Shown one piece after another: positions 1-11,155 of a DNA stretch of 64,000 bases. A model generated the notes under the pieces. That model did no database searches and was not told the DNA's origin. It worked only from the letters and a program-made list of their open reading frames with translations. The position numbers and the translations under genes were made by a program. The stretch comes from Bemisia tabaci (taxonomy: Eukaryota > Arthropoda > Insecta > Hemiptera > Aleyrodidae), in NCBI RefSeq assembly GCF_918797505.1, contig NC_092798.1, positions 6,089,501 to 6,153,500 of the forward strand, read 5' to 3'. The stretch's first letter is position 1; each line of letters opens with the position of its first letter.

Positions 1-98
1 TCCCCTTTTATATGAGAAGAGGCCAATTTTTCGAAGAATATCATAGGAGGCCCTTCAGCGCCTCTCCTAAACTTTCCCCTTTTATATGAGGAGAGGCC
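1..98. repeat. Short direct repeat at window edge
   Basis: The motif TCCCCTTTTATATGAG followed by an AGAGGCC-like tail occurs at 1-24 and again at 75-98, a spacing of 74 bp. This may be the edge of a longer tandem array to the left. No coding content is visible. Confidence 0.5.
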
Positions 99-411
99 TC
101 CATTCTCATTTCGGTGCGGCCCGCCTCCTAAGCGTGGCAGGTGTTACGCACTTGTCCAAGGTATAAAGAAACTTCGCCCTCCCCCCCAAAACAAATATTT
201 AAAAAAAGAAAAAAGTAAGACAAACTTAGGGGCACCTATGAATTTTGATCGGCACCTCTCAGTAGTTGCATGGATGACCCATTTCGATGCGCTCATTTCG
301 ATCGTGGAAACCGAGCTTAGAGAGAGCTCACCTCAAGGCCCCTCTTTGAAATCAAACTTATAGCTCACCTCGAGTCCCTGTGCTTAGGCACCCACTATGA
401 CCATACCTAGG
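99..411. other. Unassigned non-coding stretch
   Basis: AT-rich DNA with short homopolymers. I see no gene, RNA or repeat boundary here. Confidence 0.4.
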
Positions 412-1412
412 GGAGAACCGGGTAAAGAGAGACTGGGGTAATGGGAGACTTTTGCTCCTGCTGCTACCCATTTGAGATTTAAGTAATGAAACAAGAAGGA
501 ATGAACTCTTGATCCATTTCTACGTTCTTGTACAAATTCCGAGATGGATCGGACGACAGCAGACCGCGGGAAGTGCATGTAAACATAACCTTTTTTTGAA
601 CTGTGTTTTTAAGTTCGTTCCGTGCCGCAGTTTTCGTGGATTTTGGAAAGTAAATTTTACTCAAAAAAAAAAAAAAAAAAAAATTATATCATTTTGTAGC
701 TTAGGATATGTACTATATGGCTATATTTTTTTGTTTTATGCTATTTACTTTACAAGTCTGGCAGCATAAATATAACCAGGAGACAAGTGTCAAAATGCTA
801 AGCAGGCAAATATTCCTCTAACATCAGAATAGATCAGGAAAAAATCCAATTCTTTAACTGGTACCTACCCTGAAACCACTCCACCGGTCAATTTTATCTT
901 AATTTCAAAGCCGAAATATTCTCTTAAGCAATTTTTAATGCTTAATTTCATTATATACTATTAAGACCATATTTAAGGTCTATTTTTGCGGTTTTTTATC
1001 CCTCTAATAAAAATTTGAATTTTCACTGTTTGAATTGAATTTGTGAACTTCTCGTAGTCCAATTTCAAAACCCCGTAACTCATTCACATTTTATTCGATT
1101 GACCTGAAATTTGAAATGGTAATCAAACTCTATCAGTAGAACACTCTCATTGCCCTGCCATATTTTTCCTGTGCAATATAAGAGGCAATCCAGACCTCGT
1201 CTCTCTTTACTCCGTAATGGTAAAGAGAGGCATGAAAAATGGTGAAAAAGAAAAAAAAATTAAAAAAATACTTTCTATTGCAGTGATAGAGATGAAACTT
1301 TGGGTAATAAGTTCTCATGAGGTAACTAATGTATACCCTGATTTTCTCAATTTTTAATCTCAAACAGGGAGCTCAGAAATAGGGGGGTAGGTCTCTCTTT
1401 ACCCGGTTCTCC
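412..1412. mobile_element. Non-autonomous DNA transposon with 22-bp perfect TIRs (family R)
   Basis: A 22-bp stretch at 412-433 (starts GGAGAACCGGGTAAAG) is perfectly inverted at 1391-1412. Weaker complementarity continues inward (TTTGAGATT at about 471 against AATCTCAAA at about 1358). The 1.0-kb interior is AT-rich, has no transposase and holds a poly-A run at about 662-681. A partial inner copy of the terminus (GTCTCTCTTTAC) is present at about 1199. The superfamily is unknown and the target duplication is unclear. Confidence 0.7.
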
Positions 1413-1433
1413 TACATTAGAAAGACTTCAGGG

Positions 1434-1492
<59 letters not shown>

Positions 1493-2215
1493 CAGCAGGC
1501 TTGGGGTCTACATTTACGACATTGACCCTTGAATATTTTAATTTTCGCAAAGTTTCTTCTCGGCGGCAATCTTTATTAAGTTTAGCCATCTATTACTCTG
1601 GATGAATTTGTGACGAACAAAGACCCAAGTATGACTTAGCAAAGTAGGTCGCTTTTTAGTTTTTTCCTTCGTGAACTTAGGGGGGTTAGCATCATGGGAA
1701 CATTTCTAGAGGGTATGGGGCAACATTTTATTTTCTCATCCCCCTTCTTTCTAAAATCCAAGAGATTTTTTAGGTTGGTTTTGACTCTGAACGTTCTAAT
1801 GGTTTACGCATTTTTTCGCAAGTGCTTGTGTTTTACGGTTTTTTTCTTCCGCACCGTAGTTTTAAATTTTCGTTTAACATGCAACTCAAATGTTCGTTAA
1901 GGATCAACTCTTCATAATTTTTTTCAGCAGATTATAGGCTAATATTTTTTCAGCATATTATACAGGCTAACAATAAGACTGTTTGTCCTAGTTCAAAAAT
2001 GGTTTTTTACTGAAATGGACTAGCTTCAGTGTTATTTTCCTATTAAATTTAACAAGAAACAGGCATTCAGGCTTTGTAGGTCGTTCTCACGTATTTTGTA
2101 CTTACACATTTAGTTTACCACTGTCTGGAATTTGTATGTAGGTCACTAAATTTTCGGGGGAGCAATTATAGCCAGACAGTTTATACCCTTTTTCCTGTGA
2201 ATAAGATTAGCTATT
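1413..2215. other. Unassigned stretch with 57-nt poly-A
   Basis: Positions 1434-1490 are an uninterrupted run of 57 A. The rest, to 2215, is AT-rich with no recognisable feature. The run could be a retroposed tail, but no upstream SINE or LINE body is recognisable. Confidence 0.5.
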
Positions 2216-2456
2216 CCACTATTCTAAGGAAAAAGGCCCTATGAACATTCAAATGTTGCCTGGTTCCATCCAAAAAAATAATTATTTTTGAAATGAGTCA
2301 TTTATATAACTCCCTGATATATTTTGGTTTAATTTCGATTAAAATTCTCTGAAAAATTGAGGGAAAAATTCACTACTTTCCCTCTGATATTGTATATTAC
2401 CAAAATAAATCTGGCAACGTCGGAAGTTTCATACTGCCTTTTTCCTTAGCATGCCA
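2216..2456. mobile_element. MITE family A, degenerate copy
   Basis: The left end (CTAAGGAAAAAGGCCCTATG near 2224) and right end (TTTTTCCTTAGCATGCCAG at 2438-2456) match, with many changes, the family-A termini seen elsewhere (CTGCCGTGCTAAGGAA and its complement). The interior shares the GAAATT/TCTGAAAAAT pieces of the family. TATT flanks both ends (2212-2215 and 2457-2460), consistent with a 4-bp target duplication. Confidence 0.65.
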
Positions 2457-2569
2457 GTATTGGCCCTCACTGCGTGGCCGAAATCGCTGTACTGTGTGCA
2501 GGCAGAGACGAAACAGGCAGTGAGGGCTATTATGCAAGTAAATATGAGTAGGACGTAATTTAGTCACTG
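2380..2569 (+). repeat. Segment duplicated at 2841-3027 (copy 1)
   Basis: About 185 bp, including the right end of the A element and the sequence after it (GGCAGAGACGAAACAGGCAG), recurs in the same orientation at 2841-3027 at roughly 80 percent identity by eye. The CACTG-ended MITE at 2565-2803 lies between the copies. Confidence 0.75.
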
Positions 2570-2803
2570 AAAAAATCACAATGGGAAAAAAAACATTGGA
2601 TCTAGAGTCCAGACTCTTGAAAACATTGATAAGAAAAAATACTCTCGATTCAATTAGATTTTTGCTTGAATCAAAACGAAGTCCGCTTAAATTAAGCGGC
2701 TTGGTTCTTGATTTAAGCTAGATTCTGATTGAATCAAGAGTACTTTTTCTTGTCGATGTTTTTAAGAGTCTGGACTCTAGATCCAATGTGTTTTTTTCCA
2801 GTG
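2565..2803. mobile_element. CACTG-ended palindromic MITE, copy 1
   Basis: About 90-bp inverted arms. The left arm has GGATCTAGAGTCCAGACTCT and the right arm its complement, and the right end is CCAGTG. The loop carries the family-typical AATTAAGCGGCTTGGTTCTT-like segment. The left end is irregular: CACTG at 2565 followed by a second CACA at 2577. No coding capacity. CACTG termini suggest a CACTA/CMC relative, as inference. Confidence 0.85.
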
Positions 2804-2840
2804 ATTTAATTTCAACAGTTTTCCCTCGGAGGACAAATTT

Positions 2841-3027
2841 CCCTTTGAAATTGTATATCATCCAAAGAAATCCGATAACGTCCAAGGTTTATACGGTCCT
2901 TTTCTTTAGCATTCCAGTATTGACCCTCATTGCCTGGTCGAAATCGCTGTACTGTGTGCAGGCAGAGACGAAACAGGCAGTGAGGGCAATTAAGGAAGTA
3001 AATGTGAGTAGGACACAAGCCACTAAA
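2841..3027 (+). repeat. Segment duplicated from 2380-2569 (copy 2)
   Basis: Second copy of the 185-bp segment. It carries a family-A right end (TTTCTTTAGCATTCCAG) but no A left end, so it was copied after, or together with, a truncated A element. Confidence 0.75.
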
Positions 3028-3226
3028 TAAACCAAATTAGAATAGTATTTTCACTCCATTGGGCTCCATATCATTCACAGTAAGATACGCTGTTTGCTTG
3101 AAGATTGTGGCGTGTCCGTTGACTCCATCGAGATTAACGCTGAAGAGGAGAATAAATTCCTCACTACTTATTCTACTTAAGTGTCGTTTTCAGTGCCAAC
3201 GGTAGTAGGTATGTTCAATACTTACA

Positions 3227-3464
3227 CACTGGGAAAAAAAAACACATCGGATCTAGAGTCCAGACTCTTATAAACATCGACAAGAAAAAATACTCTTGAT
3301 TCAATCAGATTTAAGCTTAAATCAAGAACTCAGCCTCTTATAATTTGAGCGGATTTCCTTTTGATCTAAGCTTAAATCTGATTGAATCGAGAGTCCTTTT
3401 TCTTGTGAATGTTTTCAAGAGTCTGGACTCTAGATCCAATGTGTTTTTTTTTTTTTTTCCAGTG
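3227..3464. mobile_element. CACTG-ended palindromic MITE, copy 2
   Basis: Complete element from CACTGG (3227) to CCAGTG (3464), 238 bp, with long inverted arms and an A-run/T-run just inside the ends. The flanks are ..ACA and CAT.., compatible with a 2-bp CA target duplication. Confidence 0.9.
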
Positions 3465-3789
3465 CATCTTAACAGAAACGAGAGCCCCTTAGAATTGTGC
3501 ATTATTTTCTTTAATGTTGGATGAGCCCAATGAATATTGTTAAAGGTCGTTTACTTACCACATCTTGCGCAGCGACTGGGATTGTTGGAATTGCCTAACC
3601 GTCCGGGGCTGTCGGCGGAATTTTTTACCAAGTTTCTCACGTTTCCACGCAGATTTTGGGGTTACTCATTCTCATGCTATGTTTTTGGCGCTGTAAAACC
3701 TAGTTATATTCAAGACCCGTTAGGATCTTTATTGAATGCAGACTTGCAAGCCGAGAGTAAACTTCCTCGATGGCTGTCGAGTGTCTGTT
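3465..3789. other. Unassigned stretch with a 28-bp motif repeated at 4460
   Basis: The motif at 3592-3619 (TGCCTAACCG..GGGGCTGTCG) recurs in the same orientation at 4460-4487. An open frame of 93 codons covers this stretch but matches nothing I recognise and has no supporting splice or UTR signals. I do not call a gene. Confidence 0.4.
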
Positions 3790-3931
3790 GTTTACCAATA
3801 TTCTTAACTTTTTCCTGACATTGTTTGATTTTTTGGTAAACCGCTGCGAGTAAAACTCTCTCGAAAGTAAAACAGTGCTTTACCAAAAAATAACAAAAAA
3901 TGACTGGAAAAAGTAAAAAATATTGGTAAAG
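3790..3931. repeat. Short fold-back element, 142 bp
   Basis: The left arm starts GTTTACCAATATT and ends TTTTTTGGTAAAC. The right arm is its imperfect reverse complement, ending TATTGGTAAAG. Each arm is itself bounded by TTTACC/GGTAAA. The loop is about 35 nt. Likely a small MITE. Confidence 0.7.
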
Positions 3932-5820
3932 AATACAGACGTCCTTCGCATACATTGTTGTCCATTATGCTTCCAGTCAGGGACCGGACGGACCTGCCTG
4001 TGTTACCTATCTCTAGTTCAAAAATGTTTTGTTTTCAATTGTTTTCCTTTGTTTTTCTTTTTTTTACAATTTTTTTCTCCTCTTTTTTGTTTTGTTTTAT
4101 CCTGACGCTCAAGTTCTGTCCATTGTAAAAAGATCGAATTTTGCTCAATAACACGTTTGCGACTTAAATTTATCTTTTTGCGCATCCATTAAAAAAAAGG
4201 CTTTGGCTCAAGCATGTTTGTTGATCCTTGAATTTACCATCAAGATTTTTTTTCTTCTTGATTTAAGCTGAATTTCTCGAGAGGGAGGGGGGGGAGGAAG
4301 CTTGGAATAAGCATAAAGTTAGCTTTAATATGAAGCGGCACCACGCTGGGTTCAAGGACAAATATTTCTTCTGCGCTATTGTGTTTCTGTAAATTCTGTA
4401 ACATACGAACAGTCGCACCTAAATGCTTTTTTATTTGTCGCCAAAGACACCATTATTACTGCCTAACCGCCAGGGGCTGTCGGCGGACCTTATCTCGCGA
4501 AATCCAAGTTTTTTCAGTGAATTTCAAGACCAACTTGAAAGGTATTTTCACGCGCTACTATTGCAACGTGTTTTGTGACCATTTAAGACACAAATGCTCC
4601 ACAGTTTCTTCATGGTCTTGTTCTTATTCTGATACTTATTTTAATGTCTTTATCATGACTTTCCTGTCTCAAGAAATCAGCATTAACTGAAAGATCCCGC
4701 ACAATACGGGTGGGGGGGGGGGGGGGGTTGGATGTAGAATAGCGGGCATTTTGTGCTTGTTGATTTTCATTGGAGTAAAAAAAAGACCCTCTAAGTACGA
4801 AATGGAAACTCATACCTTCTTAGTTATCAATTTTTTTATTTTATTTTTTATTTCGTGGGGAGTTTCAACGTCCCGACATTTAGAGTGATTTCGCGGAACG
4901 TCAAACTATACAATAAAATGACGTTACAATTTTTTACTGTATTGCTCATTCTTACGATTTCCGCAGTTACACTGATTTTGTTTGTTCTTTGCGACTGTTT
5001 AAAGTTAGAAAGTATTGTTTGCGTTTTGTTATTGTTGTTTTTTTTTCTTTTTTTTAAGTTTGTTCTTTCAGGTACTTTCATCATGAATCCCTTTCTCTCG
5101 CCGGGTCGAATTTACAGCTTTTCCTCAAGTTGCTAAGCTCCAACCGCTGGGCTCCCACAAAATTTTTTCAGCCACTCTAATGGCTGACTAAAACATCGAA
5201 TAACTCTTCGACGCACTGCGTTTCCTATCCAATGAAACGTTTATCCATCGCAGCAGTTTCATCTCTTTCGAATGGTCGAATTAGGATCAAGTCACAAGGA
5301 TGAAAAAAATTCAAAGTCGCTGCTTTTACTCATCCATGATTGGCTGCATTCACCCTCTAAAATTGAAAATGGAAAAAGTATTTGAACTTAAGTATTCACA
5401 GTTCTTTACTAAAGCGCGCAATGTTGATTGCGTCATGCGTTGTTTACTTATGAAACTCATCAGGCCTTTTAAGAAACTTGACTCATTTGACATGTGACTG
5501 ATACATCATTCAAGATGTCAAGGACAGTAACCCCTTACTTCCACAAGCGCACGATAGTTAATTCACTTTTAGAATAAAGTTGAACTCTGTGTTCTAATTG
5601 CACCACATCATCAGTATTTTGGTGCAATTTTTTTCAAATTGCGAACAGTTCCTAATGAACACTCGATATAAATGACATGATTCTTGTTTTCAAGCAACAT
5701 TACGCTCATTTGTTCAAAGGCAGAGTGCTTCACACGAACTACATCACTGATGTTTTGGAGCGACCTCTAATGTTCTTACGGCTCCAAACATTTTGTTTGA
5801 GCACTCATCGTGAAACACAT
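3932..5820. other. Unassigned AT-rich stretch
   Basis: Contains the 28-bp motif copy (4460-4487), a G run at about 4712-4727 and a T-rich stretch near 5037-5060. Several frames of 60-100 codons exist but are AT-driven with no recognisable domains. I see no gene. Confidence 0.4.
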
Positions 5821-6393
5821 TACTGGTATATTTGCCAATATTTGCTGCACCAATGAAAACAAGTTTCGATCTTACGGAATTGCCGACATCTTCAAAGTTG
5901 ATCCTCGCTTGGCTCAAGTTCCGAAATATGGCCCAGAACTTCAGACCTCTTATGACCTTCAGTAATAGCGTCAATACATACGATGGTCTCAACCGCAAGT
6001 TGATGGTACGACGGAGAGTCTGGCCGGAGTTAAACAACGATCCAACGTCTACGTTTCACAGCCGGCATGCCGGGGATCAGCTCGGCAATCGCCGAACGCA
6101 TCAGACAGGATTGTAACTCCAGCAAGAAGAAAAATCATTTCAGGTATCAAAACCACAAGAGTTGGCACCTGCAGATTCCCAGAACGAAGTGCTTCAAACA
6201 TCTCAGCATTTAGAAATCTTAGAGTTTCAATGTTGAAATCAAACTTTCGACTGTTTATGAGGTCTACGACGAATTCATCCTCAGTGCCGCAAAATTTACA
6301 GCATTGAAGTTCAAGAAGCTACCTGTATTTTGCCTAATGAAGTGAGCTTACTGTCTGAAAATGTGCACTCTGCTTCAAGCACTCAACAGGTAT

Positions 6394-6606
6394 GAGCGCA
6401 CACCTGAAGAAGTAACTCCGAAAGTATATCTCCGTAGTTGAAGGCACCCCAAGCTGTGCATGCCGAGCGCACACCTGAAGAAGTAACTCTGGAAGTATAT
6501 CTCCATAGTTGAAGGCGTCCCAAGTTATGCATGCCGAGCGCACACCTGAAGAAGTAACTCTGGAAGTATATCTCCATAGTTGAAGGCGCCCCAAGCTATG
6601 CATGCC
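6394..6606 (+). repeat. Tandem array, three 71-bp units
   Basis: Units start with GAGCGCACACCTGAAGAAGT at 6394, 6465 and 6536, so the period is exactly 71 bp. Units 2 and 3 differ at only a few positions. Each unit contains GAAGTATAT..TTGAAGGCGC-like sequence, which recurs in diverged form elsewhere (27411-27620, 58011-58080, 60870-60967). Confidence 0.9.
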
Positions 6607-7148
6607 AGCGTGATGATATCATGTCCCTCGGGCAATGAGTCAAATCTGCGACATCAGCGTTTCAGCCCGTCTCGACTTTTCAGTTTGGAGATTATTGCCG
6701 CTCAGCTACCGTGGGGCCTTATCTTGAAAATGTTCCACCTACCATCAAATTGCTGAGTACAAACTATTCTCGAGTCTTGACTAATCTGGATTCTGAAAAC
6801 AACTTTGTCAGCAGTTACTCTTATCAAAGTGATTATGTATTGGACAACAAGTATTGAATGTGTCATCTGTTTTTGAAGATCCTACTGATGCCGACGAAGT
6901 ACAAGTTGCGATCAAAATTGGTACCTTCACCAAATAGCTGCAAGTTTTGTACAATTTTTTTTTCTCATCACCGGCAAGGAACTTGTTCAGCGCTCATTGG
7001 TGATTTTGGTCTGAATTCAGGAAGGCTGATGATACCGCCATACCGCAGCTTTGCAACTGATAATACGAATTTACAATGATTGCTACATACCATAGTCCCA
7101 GAATAGGAGACACCAATGGGAAGATGACACATACGGTCTACCGACTAA

Positions 7149-7219
7149 TTTTTTTTATTTTTAATTTAAAAAAAAAAAAAAAAAATAAAAAAAAAAAAAT
7201 ATATATATATATTTTTTTT
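7149..7219. repeat. A/T low-complexity and (AT)n
   Basis: T-rich, then A-rich runs, then a short (AT)n and a T run. Simple sequence only. Confidence 0.9.
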
Positions 7220-7831
7220 CGTCAACGCAGATGGTCCTGTAATCATCAGACTAACTTATTTTGCTGATTGATCTTCCTTCAAAGCCAACTATGGAAGCAG
7301 TTGATCCGCGATTGCAGCTCTGTACTATTTTGCCAATTGAAACTTTTACATCAACCGCTGCTGAACCTGTTAGCAGTGTTAGCAACGCCACAAACTCATT
7401 ATTGCTGTGGAGCTATTGCACAAAATTATGGCCAGAAAAATGGTACCGAGACGGTGACTTTGCATAGACCAGAAAAAACGACAACTATTGGACATGATTA
7501 TTTTGGACTTTTCGAAAAATTTCCTCAGATGAAGAGGGGATATGAAAGACAGTGATATGAAAAATTGCATGCAGTGAAACGTTCGTGGATAGGAAAAATT
7601 GATGCAACTCGCGGACGAAAGCTGACTACGGTGCGACCTGGCGGCGAGAACTCCAGGGATTTTTTCTTCAAGATAAATGATGGTAGAATATATTGATTAA
7701 ATTGTGTAAAAAGCTTGTGCATTGTATATTTGCACGGAAGTCAACCACTAGGGCCGCATTGGCCGACTCGGAGGACTTCTGGAGTCAACTTACAATGCAC
7801 AAGTTTTAATTTGTCTGTTTGTATTGGGATA

Positions 7832-8060
7832 TGAAAAACGAAAAAAACGAAAAAAAAAAATAAAAAATAACTAAAAAAAAACTAAAAAATCTAAAAAAAA
7901 CAAAGAAAACACAAAAAACAAAAAAAAAACAAAAAAAAAACAAAAAAAACGTGAAAAAACATGAAAAAAAAGAAACATAAAAAACCAAAGGAAAAAAAAA
8001 ACATTAAAAAACATTAAAAAAAACAAAAAAAACGAAAATAAAGAAAAATTAACGAAGAAA
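7832..8060. repeat. A-rich low-complexity tract, about 230 bp
   Basis: Runs of 4-10 A separated by single C, G or T, almost without pyrimidines on the plus strand. The Phe-rich minus-strand frames across it are composition artefacts. Confidence 0.9.
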
Positions 8061-8846
8061 ATTAACAATTTTAAGGTATTAAGACATATTAAGATACATT
8101 TAACTATATCGCTATTGATTCATTCTTATTTTGTAAATGGAAGTTTGTAGCTCAGAGCCAAAGGACCGTGCGCCTTCATCTTTTCCGTTTCAAGACTTTG
8201 TGGAAAATCAGTAATCCTTTATCGTGCTTTAATTGTCAATTTTGTGGCACTAGTAAAACTTTTTACCAGTGAGCAAGTTTGATGTAGCATGCCATTAATA
8301 CATTTATTTTCTCCCGAAGATATTGGTTACAGTCCTTTGGCTCTAAGCGATTGGGAATTATGTTTCCATCAACATTTTCGATGTGAGCCCTGAGCGTGTC
8401 GCTGCCTTTTGTAAAGGCCATCTTTTCCAAGCAATGAACGGAGAAAAAGAAATCGTAGCTCTTACATTGCTATGTCAGTAGAACATATTTTTTGGTATTG
8501 AGTAGTATTTCCGTCCCAGGCAATATTGTTATCAGGACTGAAATAATTAATAACTCAGTAGAATTCATAGAAATTGCGACCAGAATTTCAGCATAGGCTT
8601 AAATTCGGAAATTAGCAATTTAAGAACTACGATTCCCCTTACTTCGTGTGATCCATTCAAGGGTTGGCCAAGTATTGCGTAAAGCATTTCGACCACATTT
8701 TTTTACTCCACCTCCCCTCCTCGTAATACCTTACAAGCTAAGGACAGACCCCTCCCCCCTCTCCTTCCCGAAGCGACTCACGTAATACTTGAAAGGTCCG
8801 GTATTAACCATACGATTTATAAAAGAAAAAATCTTTAAGGTGTGTT
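8061..8846. other. Unassigned non-coding stretch
   Basis: No gene, RNA or repeat boundary recognised. Confidence 0.4.
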
Positions 8847-9009
8847 AGTGGCGTGGCGTGAATTGCGATATATCGATTGTTATGACATTTAAACCTGTGG
8901 AAAAGGATCGATAAACAGGGTGTTCGCAGCGAACACCTTAATAATCGATTATTTACCATAGGTTTAAATGGCATAACAATCGATACATCGCAATTCACGC
9001 CACGCCACT
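8847..9009. mobile_element. Palindromic MITE family F (ATCGAT type), copy 1
   Basis: About 163 bp, bounded by AGTGGCGTGGCGTG and CACGCCACGCCACT. The two halves are near-complete reverse complements, centred on GTGTTCGCAGCGAACACC. ATCGAT and ATCGATT recur inside. Other copies lie at 29378-29539 and, degraded, at 23061-23385 and 23704-23835. Confidence 0.85.
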
Positions 9010-9062
9010 GCTGTGTGTACGTTGCTTCTCTCTTTTGTACAACTGCACAATAGATTTTTCAA

Positions 9063-9253
9063 CACTGTTAAAAAAAGTCCCTCGGATCCAGAGTCCAGCC
9101 TCTTATTTTAGCTTGAATCGAGAGCCAAGCCTCTTAATTGAAGCGGATTTCATTTTGATTAAAGAAAAAAAACGATTAAATCAAGAGTATTTCTTCGCGT
9201 AAATTTTTTTAAGAGTCATGGACTCTAGATCCAAGAGTCTTTTCATACCAGTG
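9063..9253. mobile_element. CACTG-ended MITE, degraded copy 3
   Basis: Same arms as the other copies (GGATCCAGAGTCCAG on the left, GGACTCTAGATCC on the right) but with internal deletions. AA flanks both ends, consistent with a 2-bp target duplication. Confidence 0.75.
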
Positions 9254-9656
9254 AACAAAATAATGACCTTGTAAAGATGTTAAAACAATGTTACTCTTTT
9301 ATCTTCAGATTACTCCCTGCGTTTATGTACCTACCCTTAGAATTGTATTTAATATTTAGTTCTGTCCTCTGGGTGTACTTTTAACCGTTAAACAAAGCCT
9401 GAATACGTTTTTCTTGTTCATATAAGTTTTTTTTAAAAAGTATCTTTGATATAAGATAGTAGGCATTTATGCGATTCCAGCGAAGTGTTGATCCTAACGA
9501 ACATCTGCGAGTGCTAAAATTTTGTGACATCGGACGTACTGAATAATTATCTAATATTATTCAATTTTTTTTGTCTTTTATCTCTTCGTCCAACGATCGC
9601 AAATGATCTCGCGGATCAGTTCCATTACAAGGGTTTAACTTCAAAACATTAGCTTG

Positions 9657-9912
9657 GCCATTCCGCACTCATGAATGATTAACGATCGAAGAACGAAACA
9701 AATAATTTAGTACAATTAAATCTGACTGAATTCGAACTAAATAAACGAAGGGAAAAAACTACGCTTTTGGATTCAAAATAAATAAACAAAGGGTAATACG
9801 CTTTGCCATTCCGTACTCATGAATGACTAACGATCGAGGAACGGAGCAACGAATTAAGTAAAATTAAATCTGACTGAATTCAAACTAAACAATCGAAGGG
9901 AAAAAACTTCTC
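9657..9912 (+). repeat. Direct repeat, two units spaced 148 bp
   Basis: GCCATTCCGCACTCATGAAT at 9657 recurs, with one change, at 9805. About 110 bp of each unit is alike, including TTAAATCTGACTGAATTC and GAAGGGAAAAAACT. The last part of unit 1 (TTTTGGATTCAAAATAAATA) is not in unit 2. Confidence 0.8.
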
Positions 9913-10233
9913 TTGACCGAAATTAAAGGGACCTACTTTGTTCGTCACAACTACATCTTTTTCACCATTCGTTCCTCCCCTCTCTTTTGCAATATCTTTC
10001 GTTTTTATCATGAGCTTGTTCAGTGAACGCTCGTTAGAGAGCGCGTTTAGCTCACAGAAATTCTTCAGGACGATATTAACTCCTCTAAAAAAAATTTAAA
10101 GTTTCATAATTTAAGCCAAGTACTTTTTATTGCCGAGAAAGCGAAATTTCGTGGGTTAATGTCGTTACAAAAAGTATACATATTTATCTATTTAAAAAAA
10201 AATTAAATAAATATATTTAAGAAAGTAGGGTTT

Positions 10234-10271
<38 letters not shown>

Positions 10272-10357
10272 GGGAAACTTCTGAACAAGCTCATTTTCCT
10301 GTCGATTTTCAACGGTGGGTGCCTACCAAGCACGCCTGAAGAGGTGAGCATGAAAAG
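9913..10357. other. Unassigned stretch with poly-A
   Basis: AT-rich with a 33-nt A run at 10235-10267. Nothing else recognised. Confidence 0.5.
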
Positions 10358-10494
10358 GACTGTACTTTGCAATCTGGAGCCATAAATTCTGGCTCTTCTG
10401 GGAAAACACGTATGTGCATAGGGAAACGAATGGCACATACGTTGTTTTTAAACCGGGCCAGAATTTATAGTTCCAAATTGCAAAATGTAGTCCA
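10358..10494. mobile_element. Palindromic MITE family H, copy 1
   Basis: About 137 bp. The right arm ends TTGCAAAATGTAGTCC. The inner arms read CATAAATTCTGGCTC and GGGCCAGAATTTAT. The centre holds GTATGTGCATAGGGAAAC and GGCACATACG. Other copies: 28442-28575, 36684-36840, 56331-56472, 62862-63008. Confidence 0.8.
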
Positions 10495-10671
10495 AAAGCG
10501 AAGTCACGTTCTATGGAGCGCGGCTACGTGCTGCGCTCCAAAGGGAACGCGACTCGGGCCTTGGGGTGAGTTCTCTTTAAGCGGGCCCCTTGATAGTTCC
10601 ACTGCTGCAGCGACTTGCTCTCACGGCCGTAGCGTACAACAACGATCAGCCGCCGCCAGATCCGGTAAAAG

Positions 10672-10905
10672 TGCGCCCTCGTGGTCTGTCCGACGTTCGG
10701 GGGGACGACCCGTCGGACGGTCCTTTGAGCACTCTGTGGGACGGCATTCCACCGACCGAACTTCGCTTCCGGGGCTAGCAACCTCAGCCTGGAAGTGAAG
10801 GTAGGCCGGTGGCAATGCCATCCCACGGAATGCTCGACGGACCTTCCGGCAGGTCGTCTCAACCCGACCGTTGGCGGACCACGTGGTCGCACGAGTAGGG
10901 GCCGC
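10672..10905. repeat. GC-rich imperfect fold-back
   Basis: The left arm (10672-10778) and right arm (10796-10905) are imperfect reverse complements; compare CTCTGTGGGACGGCATTCC with the complement of GGCAATGCCATCCCACGGAA. Because of this both strands carry long frames encoding similar peptides (EHSVGRH on plus, EHSVGWH on minus). GC content is far above the flanks. The origin is unknown. Confidence 0.7.
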
Positions 10906-10990
10906 GTCTGCGGACCGCCTAGACCAGCCGGTCCTGACCCACCGACGGTGGCCATTGAAACACCTTTGGGTCCACTGCTGCTACCTCCGG

Positions 10991-11138
10991 TAAAAATAGT
11001 GACACAGAGTGTCCCGAATTTGCGTGCATTCAGGATGGTTGAGTGGTCATCAAGCGTGGGTACTTGCTCACGCTTCATGAGCATGCAGCCATCCTTAGTG
11101 TGTGTATCCATTCGGCACACTCACTGTCACTATTTTTA
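10991..11138. repeat. Inverted repeat TAAAAATAGTGACA, 148 bp
   Basis: TAAAAATAGTGACA at 10991-11004 is perfectly inverted at 11125-11138. The interior has CAAGCGTGGGTACTTGCTCACGC-like sub-hairpins. It sits directly between the two larger fold-backs. Confidence 0.75.
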
Positions 11139-11155
11139 TCCGAGCATGGTTATCC

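Larger units (their letters stand above)
5821..7470 (+). pseudogene. Possible decayed protein-coding remnant, unidentified
   Basis: Several plus-strand segments read for tens of codons with protein-like composition but switch frame or hit stops. About 5858-6110 reads KFRSYGIADIFKVDPRLAQ and onward with two adjacent stops; about 6680-6860 contains ENVPPTIKLL..NLDSENNFVS; about 6855-6940 contains VFEDPTDADEVQVAIKIGTF; 7261-7467 contains DLPSKPTMEAVDPRLQL. I recognise no family. It could be a processed pseudogene or an old transposon ORF, or chance. The 71-bp array at 6394-6606 and AT low complexity at 7149-7219 interrupt it. Confidence 0.3.

Noticed and set aside
10524..11120. 198-codon minus-strand and 189-codon plus-strand frames (10795-11364)
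   Set aside because: Both overlap a GC-rich inverted repeat, and similar peptides (EHSVG.H) appear on opposite strands, as expected from symmetry and not from coding.
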